From Actinotignum urinale DSM 15805 (GTDB lineage Bacteria > Actinomycetota > Actinomycetes > Actinomycetales > Actinomycetaceae): 64,000 nt of DNA. Under the pieces are notes generated by a model that was given only the letters and a program-made list of their open reading frames with translations, had not been told where the DNA came from and made no database searches. The stretch covers positions 121,768 through 185,767 of the forward strand of contig NZ_ATUY01000003.1 of the NCBI RefSeq assembly GCF_000420445.1. Reading direction: 5' to 3'. Position numbers and translations under genes: made by a program. Positions 47,765 through 54,900 of the stretch are shown in pieces. The stretch's first letter is position 1. Every line of letters begins with the position of its first letter.

Positions 47765-47938
47765 GTGTAGCTGGTTTTGACGTGGCTTTTTTGGTGACTG
47801 GTTTTTGCGTAGCTCGCTTAGGCGTTGCTGGCTTTGGCGGAGCTGGTTTTGGCAACTGGTTTTTGCGGAGCTCTCTTAGGCGTTGCTGGCTTTGACGGAG
47901 CTGGCTTATGCGTGACTGGCTTTGACGTCGCTGGTTTT

Positions 47939-47984
47939 GAAAACTCCTTGTGTGTGATTCGAGTGTGACACGCAGGGAGTTTTC
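47939..47984 (+). terminator. Terminator downstream of pepC
   Basis: AAAACTCC/GGAGTTTT with inner TGTGTG/CACGCA pairing, followed by CTTTGTG. A stable hairpin ending the pepC transcript. Confidence 0.7.
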
Positions 47985-48011
47985 TTTGTGTCAAAGGTAT
48001 TTCCACAGATG

Positions 48012-48033
48012 TGGATAGAAAGTTATCCACATA
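48012..48033. promoter_or_regulatory. Inverted pair of DnaA-box-like sequences
   Basis: TGTGGATA-N6-TATCCACA; the right half lies in TTATCCACA, a perfect DnaA box. It is upstream of the esx genes. The meaning is uncertain, since no dnaA, dnaN or other oriC gene is near. Confidence 0.4.
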
Positions 48034-48126
48034 GCTTTGCCTTTTGCGATGGTTCATGATGGTTATACGACGACGGAAAACGTAACGCTCGTTGTCGAAC
48101 ACTGTAGGACTAGTGAAGGGAGAAAA

Positions 48127-48477
48127 ATGTCTGATGTAGGTGGGCAATTACGTGTTACCGATGATGCAATTGTCAAGATTTCACAATATATTGATGCGTC
48201 AGAAAACGAATTGCGGGGGTGTATGGCCACCCACATGGGGCAAATGGCTAGTTGGCAATCCAGCTGGAAAGGTCAGGGTGCTATCGCCGCGAGTGTGGCT
48301 TTGGAAAGTTATCGGGCGAAATCGGAAAAACTGTTTGCGTTGATGCAGGCTTTTGTGAGCAGATTACGCGCGGGAAATACGCATATTGATAGTAGCGAAC
48401 AGCACGCTATGCAAAATTTCAGCAGAATCGGAAACACCGTTGAAGGAGTTCGGATGGACGCCATTCTCGGTGGGTGA
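48127..48477 (+). CDS. WXG100-family protein (EsxA/B-like), first
   Basis: 116 aa from ATG 48127 with GAAGGGAG upstream. Two helices are joined by a turn with SSWKGQGA, the WXG motif in W-K-G form. The length and helical content (no signal peptide) match ESAT-6/CFP-10-like type VII substrates. A YxxxD/E signal is not evident at its C-terminus, so it may leave as a dimer with the following protein, which has one. A second esx-like gene follows by 64 bp. Confidence 0.85.
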   Translation: MSDVGGQLRVTDDAIVKISQYIDASENELRGCMATHMGQMASWQSSWKGQGAIAASVALESYRAKSEKLFALMQAFVSRLRAGNTHIDSSEQHAMQNFSRIGNTVEGVRMDAILGG

Positions 48478-48541
48478 ATCTGCCTGCGCGCGGGTTTATA
48501 TGCGAAGGATTTGAGGTTTGTATCAACAAGAAAGGAGCAAT

Positions 48542-48832
48542 ATGAGTACGCATATGGCAGTAAATTTTGGTCAGATGTCGCAAGGCAGTGCGATTATCGC
48601 CCAGCACAGCAACTCGATTATGGATTGTTTAGAACGGTTGAATGCGCAGATACGAGGTGCGATTGTTGGCTGGGATGGTCAAGCGCAAGCCGCGTATGAA
48701 GCAAGTTATGGGCGATGGCGTTCAGTTGCGAATGAGTTGAATGCTATTTATGCCGGTATGGGAAAACAAGTGCAGGTAAGTGCTGACGCATATCTTGCTG
48801 CGGATCGCGCCGCCGCGCTCTTACTGAGTTAA
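48542..48832 (+). CDS. WXG100-family protein (EsxA/B-like), second
   Basis: 96 aa from ATG 48542 with AAAGGAG RBS. WXG motif as VGWDGQAQ around residue 43. The C-terminal helix ends with YLAAD, matching the YxxxD/E type VII secretion signal. Together with the preceding protein this is the classical paired substrate arrangement. The secretion genes lie ~0.5-8 kb to the right. Confidence 0.88.
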   Translation: MSTHMAVNFGQMSQGSAIIAQHSNSIMDCLERLNAQIRGAIVGWDGQAQAAYEASYGRWRSVANELNAIYAGMGKQVQVSADAYLAADRAAALLLS

Positions 48833-49289
48833 CAAGACGTTTATCGGGTAACCTATCACAAAATTAGCGAGTATTTTCCGGCGGAAAACCCGTGGTGAAA
48901 TACTCGCTAATATTGTTGCCGAAGTAGGCGCTACGCGAGTTTTTGTTCTGGCTGTGTTGCATTGTGGTGTGCTGGATTGGGCGCAAGATGTTGATGGTGT
49001 TTTGTTTCCTTGTTATGAGGCCAGAGATTGGTGCTTGTTGCTGGCTTGATTGAGTTTGTGTACGGCGGGCGGTTTTACGGCGGGTTTACCAGGGATTTTT
49101 CGGCTGTGTTTTTATGGCTGTGTTTTTTGGCGTGTTGTTCGCGGGTTTGATGTACTCGTTTTGCCAGGGTTTTTCTGAGGGTTGTTTGTCGATGCTTACC
49201 AGCCAGGGTTGTTTATTGATGTTTATCAGCCAGGGTTGTTTATCGATGCTTACCAGCCAGGGTTATTTATCTACGCTTACCAGCCAGGG
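48833..49289. other. Gap between esx genes and the eccB-like gene
   Basis: 457 bp without a supported gene. It holds the esx terminator and the 27-bp tandem repeat, whose last unit overlaps the final codons of the minus-strand eccB-like gene. The region is rich in G and T on the plus strand. Confidence 0.6.
48863..48911 (+). terminator. Terminator after the esx pair
   Basis: 14-bp perfect arms, ATTAGCGAGTATTT and AAATACTCGCTAAT, with a 21-nt loop, 30 bp after the second WXG100 stop. Confidence 0.8.
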
Positions 49290-49310
49290 TTATTTATCTA
49301 CGCGAACGAG
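49176..49310. repeat. 27-bp tandem repeat, five units
   Basis: Units begin CCAGGGTTGTTTATCGATGC and are 27 bp long: a diverged first unit at 49176-49202, then 49203-49229, 49230-49256, 49257-49283 and 49284-49310. No spacers, so not CRISPR. 27 is a multiple of three, and several frames stay open. Confidence 0.85.
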
Positions 49311-51293
49311 GTTTGGGTGGGTGTTGATAATGTTTATCCATCCAGGAGGCACTTTCACGATGTTTTTTTGTTCATATTCGAATCGGGAAATAAATAAGTT
49401 TGTGTCCGTTGCGTGCATTAATTTCCCCTCTCCTGTAACAACATAGGAGCCATCCTTTTTGTCGTTTGACGATAGAAGTAACCCGTGATGTTGCGAAGAG
49501 AACGTATCGGGTGTGCTCTTTTTAAGATAAGCCGACGGAGGATTATCAAAAGTAGACAGAGCAACGCAGAAATCGGTTTGTTCCTGTGCTATTTGTTCCT
49601 GTGTTATTTGTTCCTGTGTTATTTGTTCCTGTGTTATTTGTTCCTGCGCGTTTTGCTCTCTTGGTGTTTGCGTGTTTATTATTTTTCCTCTTAGCGTTCT
49701 CCTCCTTGCTGTCTGCTCGTTTACTATTTCCACTCTTTCTGCTTTCCCTCTTGGCGTATTCTCCCCTAGTTCGCTTGATATTGAAGTTGATAATGAAGTG
49801 TTGGCTTGGGTAAATGCTGAGGAAGTGCTGTATGAAAAAATGCCGGATGAAAGATTGAAGGATGAAGATTTAACGGTTGAAATGTTGGTGACTGAAGTTG
49901 CGGATGCGGGAGGATTTGAGGGCGTGGTGCCGGGTGGGATTCTGGCAGACGCCAAATTAACTTCTGAAGGCAAACGGTTCAGCAGCGCGGATTCCCTGCG
50001 CTCAAGCCCCGCTATATCAGCATCATTAATATGCCACATTTTGACATGTTTTTCGTCGACACTTACAAGGTAAAGTCGAAAACTGAACGGTGTGAGTGGT
50101 TGTAGAGAGCCATTTTTCTCCATAACAAAATATGTATTGTCGCGTTTTTCAGTACTTGATGACATCGTCAAAATATCGCCAACACGAACCTTTCCGAAAC
50201 GCAAACCTTCAATAACTTCACCCAAACCTTCCATGTTTAGAGGCTCAATATCCGGCCCGGAGGGTATAAGGTCAATGAGTTGCGTCGAAACGGAAAGAGG
50301 AAATATTGCCTCAACATTAAACAATCTCGGCAGGCGCTCCCGGGGGATGTTCAAATAATATTTTGTATCCGACGATATGAACCACAATTTACCTTGCGCT
50401 TCAACGATAAAATCCCCAGATTGCTTTGAACGTGCACGAGATTTTTTCAGAGCCGTTCGAATAATGACGTTATTGTTCGACGAACATGCCTCCAGAACGT
50501 GCGTTGACGGAGTAATATTTTTCGGCGGTTGGTGAGGAATAAAATCGCGTTTTTCGCTCCCTCCTGGAGGGGGAAGGGGAGAGGATATCGGAATATTTTC
50601 AAGTGCTGAAGCTCGAACATGCAATGGGGTAACGTGTTGATTACTTGCAAGATATGCACTTGTGAGATTTGTGGCCGGACGGAGTTTTCCCTTATGTGAA
50701 AGATATACTTGCCCGGAATCGTCGTCGATAATAATGCGGTTATTTTCCCAGCCCTGTGGGAGGTTCCCTGCCCACAACCGGTATGCCCATAATCCGACAA
50801 GGCTAAGAATTGTGGCGACTAAACCATAAGCAATTTTTTTCAACATGGGTATCATACCCATGTTTACGCTGGAATTATTGCTCAGGGCGGAATAATCCAC
50901 AAGTTTGTGTAAAAACCTAGGGTTCGTCGAAAGCATGTGAGCTACCGCGGGCGCAATGTCATCCCAAGGCTCCTCGAAATGTTTAATTTTCACTGTGAGT
51001 TTGTCGTGAGGGAGGAGCCCAAGGGCTTGAGGCGAGAGATGTATGGGAAGATTTTGGGCAGAATCACGCCTTAAGCGCCATGAATGCGTCCATCTATTGT
51101 GGCGCGTGATGGCGACATGTTCGCATGTTTCGTCGTGCAAGGAAACAGACTGAGAAAAGACGTCTGGAAGAGAAGCAATGAGCGGTTCGCCGCGTGGAAT
51201 TCTACAGTGAACTCGGTGTTTATTAATGAAAATGACGACGGGAATAGTTGTTGCGTCGAAGGTTTTTTCATTGGCGAGGGTGTTATGTTCCAT
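49290..51293 (-). CDS. EccB-like type VII secretion protein with EccD-type N-terminal domain
   Basis: 667 aa. Residues ~15-105 (PVVIFINKHRVHCRIPRGEP; LSPQALGLLPHDKLTVKI; then EEPWDDIAPAVAHML) resemble the cytosolic ubiquitin-like domain and linker of EccD. One helix follows at ~153-172, then an extracytoplasmic EccB-type body (IIIDDDSGQVYLSHKGKLRP; a closing VPPGWINIINTHPNLV). Residues ~545-575 are QEQIT pentapeptide repeats. EccB normally has no such N-terminal domain, so this is an apparent domain fusion. The family assignment rests on reading patterns, not on a search. Confidence 0.72.
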   Translation of the reverse strand: MEHNTLANEKTFDATTIPVVIFINKHRVHCRIPRGEPLIASLPDVFSQSVSLHDETCEHVAITRHNRWTHSWRLRRDSAQNLPIHLSPQALGLLPHDKLTVKIKHFEEPWDDIAPAVAHMLSTNPRFLHKLVDYSALSNNSSVNMGMIPMLKKIAYGLVATILSLVGLWAYRLWAGNLPQGWENNRIIIDDDSGQVYLSHKGKLRPATNLTSAYLASNQHVTPLHVRASALENIPISSPLPPPGGSEKRDFIPHQPPKNITPSTHVLEACSSNNNVIIRTALKKSRARSKQSGDFIVEAQGKLWFISSDTKYYLNIPRERLPRLFNVEAIFPLSVSTQLIDLIPSGPDIEPLNMEGLGEVIEGLRFGKVRVGDILTMSSSTEKRDNTYFVMEKNGSLQPLTPFSFRLYLVSVDEKHVKMWHINDADIAGLERRESALLNRLPSEVNLASARIPPGTTPSNPPASATSVTNISTVKSSSFNLSSGIFSYSTSSAFTQANTSLSTSISSELGENTPRGKAERVEIVNEQTARRRTLRGKIINTQTPREQNAQEQITQEQITQEQITQEQIAQEQTDFCVALSTFDNPPSAYLKKSTPDTFSSQHHGLLLSSNDKKDGSYVVTGEGKLMHATDTNLFISRFEYEQKNIVKVPPGWINIINTHPNLVRVDK
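49571..49652. repeat. 15-bp in-frame repeat in the eccB-like gene
   Basis: TTGTTCCTGTGTTAT units repeated about five times on the plus strand encode QEQIT pentapeptides on the minus strand. Confidence 0.85.
50842..50864. promoter_or_regulatory. 23-bp perfect palindrome inside the eccB-like gene
   Basis: Arms of 11 bp around a central C; core ATGGGTATCATACCCAT. It encodes NMGMIPM just before the transmembrane helix. The 21-bp core is identical to the palindrome at 51861-51895, ~1 kb away, suggesting one DNA-binding protein recognises both. Confidence 0.75.
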
Positions 51294-51756
51294 GGCTATC
51301 TCCTAGAAAAAGCGTTGTTCCCAGCGCAAGAGGTAATAAAAACAAGGCAATATGAAGCACAAAGCGCAAGAAAGGCATACGAGACAGCCATAGGGTTCGT
51401 GTTCCGGAAAAAACTGCGACGATAACCCATAAACAACAGGTTGCCTGAAGAGAAAACGATGAAGGTATAACCGCAGAGTCATCGAAAATGGTAACGGTGG
51501 GATGCTTTGTTGCGGTTGTTGACAAAGTGTATATCCCGTAAGAACCGCATAATATGCACGCAAGATAAATCAGTATGTAGGAGAAAGTGAAGCGACGAAA
51601 GGCCATCTCCACGTCCTTATTGTGCAAAGGTCTGTGGCTTAACGGTAAACGGGCGTAAACGGAGCTTACCCACGGGCATAAAGTGCAGAAAATTGCGGAA
51701 AAATAGATGAGGAAACCGGGCGCGCAGGGTGTCAATATTCCGGAAGTAATGTCCAT
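51283..51756 (-). CDS. Four-helix membrane protein of the type VII locus
   Basis: About 157 aa from the ATG at 51756 (MDITSGILTPCAPGF), chosen because GAGGAA precedes it; an earlier in-frame ATG lies 12 codons upstream. Four hydrophobic segments: ~10-32, ~55-77, ~95-118 and ~128-150. Its end overlaps the start of the eccB-like gene by 11 bp, so the pair is translationally coupled. No known family was recognised. It could be a membrane component of the secretion apparatus that takes the place of missing EccD or EccE helices, but this is inference from location. Confidence 0.6.
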   Translation of the reverse strand: MDITSGILTPCAPGFLIYFSAIFCTLCPWVSSVYARLPLSHRPLHNKDVEMAFRRFTFSYILIYLACILCGSYGIYTLSTTATKHPTVTIFDDSAVIPSSFSLQATCCLWVIVAVFSGTRTLWLSRMPFLRFVLHIALFLLPLALGTTLFLGDSHGT

Positions 51757-51860
51757 TTTCCTCGCTTCCTCGCCTTTATGAAAATTTTTCACGATGTTTT
51801 AAATGCTCGAACGAAGATGTCCGTGATGAGCTTGACTACACACCATAGAGGCTTAAGGGG

Positions 51861-51895
51861 GATTTGTACATGGGTATCATACCCATGTACAAATC
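51861..51895. promoter_or_regulatory. 35-bp perfect palindrome between divergent type VII genes
   Basis: 17-bp arms around a central C, with no mismatch; core ATGGGTATCATACCCAT, flanked by GATTTGTAC and GTACAAATC. It is 105 bp from the membrane-protein start and 60 bp before the eccC start. It could be an operator for divergent promoters or a bidirectional hairpin. Confidence 0.8.
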
Positions 51896-51955
51896 TCTCG
51901 CAGTTCAATATGCTTAGGCACAATCTCATAACGATTGGACGCGAGAGGAGTAGGA

Positions 51956-54900
51956 ATGGACGCCATAAAAAAGCGTGACAACGCAGTTAAAACTGTGCCG
52001 AAAAATAGTGTGCTACTACAACTCTTCGCGCCCACAATCGAGAGTGTGGCGCTTCCTCCTGAAGTGCCCAAGAAAAATACGCGAACACGACTGCTTACCG
52101 CATGTATGCCACTCATTGGTTCGCTCGGGATTATAGTTTTCATGATTTTCAGCCCGGCAAAAAATCCACTGATGATTCTCACCGCAGGATTAATGGGAAT
52201 AGGCTGTCTTGCAGTTTCCGTTGGCACGATATCCGCGAGCTCGAAAGAACGTCGTCGTGAAATAATGCTGTTGCGAGAAAAATACGCAACATATCTCGAT
52301 CACTGTCGCGATAAAATCCGTAACTCACTCCGGGGGAATAGAGTAGAGGCCCTCAAGAAATACCCGGACCCGCACATCCTTCCCTTTAAGGTCGAAAGCG
52401 ATAAAGTGTGGCGAAAGTGTAACGTGGATGAGGTAAGAATTGGGCGCGCGTCGCAAAAAGGAATGTATGAGGCGTCCGTGGCCACAGAGTTATCGGAAAC
52501 GTCTCCTGACCAGTTTTTACCTCATAATTCAACTCCGCAGAAGCTCTCTTCTCCCCATGCACCCACCTTCCAACTACCGGCAGAGTATGATCACGTGAGC
52601 GAAAAATGGCGCTCGCGCCTGATAGACACATACGCCAACCAGAACAATATGCCTGCCGTTATCGACTTTAGCGCCCGAAATGTATGGATTATTCGCGGAA
52701 AATCGGAGGTGGTTCAGGCATGGTTGCGAGCAATTCTGTGCAATATCGCCATGTGGGTTAACCCTAACTATGTGAAAATTGTGTTGAAAATACACACTGG
52801 GAAATACGAGTGGTTACGTTGGCTCCCACATCTAGACAGTGCCGCATCAAAGCGCCTCTTAATATGCGAAGGGTACGTACCGGAAAACCTGAAAAATGGC
52901 GATATTGCACTGTGTGTCAACATAAAAAACGAGAAAGAAATGTATGAACGCTACTCCCCGGTAAGGGTTGTGGATATCTCCCATAAAAAGGTAAATCGTC
53001 CAGGTTCAATTTTTTCTCGGGTTGCTCAAAACATTCAGGGGATAAAGAGAATGTGGCGAATTCGCGATACGGCGCGGGTTGGCTGTGATTCGGCGCGGGT
53101 TGGCTGTGATTCGGCGCGGGTTGGCTGTGATTCGGCGCGGGTTGCCCGTGATAGGACGCTGGTTACTCGCGATACGGCACAGGCCACTCAGGAAACACAA
53201 CCTTTTTACGAAACGCACGGTATTCGCGAACCAGTACAGCCGGATTATTCCCCGACGAATGGAGGAATAACTGAACTTCACGTGCTCGAAATAAAGGGAG
53301 AAAATAATGGCAACAACCTAAATGTTGAACCTCTTTTTACGTGTTTAGCGGACATGCTTCAGTATGCTGAAGCGGAAACTATTGCCCGAGGGCTTGCCAG
53401 AAAATGGATTCATATGCCGGATTTATCGAATAGCGATGCGGTGGAGAAAAACCGTGTAAATCTGCAAGAATCTGGATCTTTGCTACATATAACAGGGGCG
53501 GATATATCCCAAGCTAAAAACCGTTTCCCTGCGGATAAATATCTGTGTGTTCCCGTAGGCGTGAAAAAAGACGGTGCTCCGCTGTGGCTGAATTTGAACG
53601 AATCGGCACGCGGAGGGAGCGGGCCTCATGGGCTCATTATTGGAGCAACGGGCTCGGGAAAATCAGAGTTATTGAAAAATATCCTATTTTGCCTTGCCGC
53701 AACGCATGATTCTCGACAACTGAATTATCTCCTGGTGGATTTTAAGGGAGGTGCAACTTTCCAAGATTTAGAAAAACTGCCTCATACGGCTGCGGTGGTG
53801 ACAAACCTTGCAGGCGACATAGGGCTCGTGGCGCGAATGGAAACAGCAATACGTAGCGAAATTGAGCGCAGGCAAGAAACTCTTGCCCGCGCAGGGGGTT
53901 ACGCAAATATTCATACGTATATGCAAGCAAAAGATCGTGGAGAACATGATTTTCCAGACCTTGCTGAACTGCTTATCGTCGTCGACGAATTTTCTGAACT
54001 TTTGGCAACTTCTCCAGAATTTCATGCAGTTTTCATGGCCTTGGGGCGTGTTGGGCGGTCTTTGGGAATGCATCTCATACTGGCTTCTCAGCGTATTGAA
54101 GATTCTGCCATGCGTGGTTTGGATACGCATATGAGTTTCCGTATAGCTTTGCGAACGTTTTCAACGTATGAATCTCGAAGTGTTATTGGTGAAGATTCAG
54201 CTTTTTATTTACCACAGCAACCCGGTGCCGCATATCTTTCATGTGGCGCGGAGTCGCCCGAATTTTTCCAAGCATATTATATTTCGGAGCCGATGAAGAT
54301 TCCCCAGGACCTCGAAATTTATCCTAGCGGTGCTGGTGAAACGCGGGTTTTGCAGGCAGAACAGCCAAAACTCCAGAATTATAAAAAAGCTACAGAAAAG
54401 GAACGCTTGTGTACAGAAGATAAAGAAATGGTGTGGAGTGGACTGCGCGGAAGCAATTTCACCCTCAAAGATCGTTTAGAGGATATACGACGAAGAAAAA
54501 CGTCTCCCATTCCACCTACATCTTCAGTCACGACTCTTGATTTACCGACCGAAATTATTAGAGCGACGCAAGGACAACAACCTGCCCATTGCATGTGGTT
54601 GCCTCCTCTTGAGACCTCACCCTCAGTTGATAACTTATGGGAAGAATGGAGGAATAAGTCGAATCCAGTGAGCGAAGAAAGACTGGGAGCCCAAGGCGAA
54701 ATAGGGGATATTTTCCCTGTTGCCTATTGCGATCTACCGCAACTTCAGCAACGTACTATCCTGACCTTAGAGGCAACAGGAAGAAAAGGACATATTGCCG
54801 TCGTTGGAGGTCAACAGAGCGGAAAAACGAATGCCCTTGCCACCATTATGTGTTCCGTAGGGCGCGCCCTATCGCCACATAATGCAAATTTTTACGTTAT

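Larger units (their letters stand above)
47765..48126. other. Repeat-rich gap before the esx genes
   Basis: 362 bp without a supported gene. Imperfect ~27-57-bp repeats based on GGCGTTGCTGGCTTTGACGG/GAGCTGG fill 47765-47935. A terminator (47939-47984), a TGTGGATA-N6-TATCCACA palindrome (48012-48033), and the esx promoter region follow. A minus-strand frame here encodes a Lys/Pro repeat peptide that I do not accept as a gene. Confidence 0.55.

Noticed and set aside
48012..48033. Chromosome replication origin
   Set aside because: Only two DnaA-like boxes, no AT-rich unwinding region and no dnaA/dnaN/gyrB neighbours.
47818..48147. Minus-strand frame with Lys/Pro repeats (KPATSKP-like)
   Set aside because: Product of the imperfect repeat tract, with no RBS or family; it overlaps a terminator and the esx upstream region.
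49176..49310. CRISPR array
   Set aside because: Units follow each other with no spacers and no cas gene is near; the same holds for the other repeat tracts.
49114..49446. Plus-strand frame with repeated SQGCLSMLT-type nonapeptides
   Set aside because: It arises only because the 27-bp repeat is open in several frames, and it overlaps the end of the eccB-like gene.
50842..51895. Invertible DNA segment between the two palindromes
   Set aside because: No recombinase gene is in the window, and inversion would break the eccB-like gene; regulation is a simpler reading. Kept only as a test under the palindrome finding.
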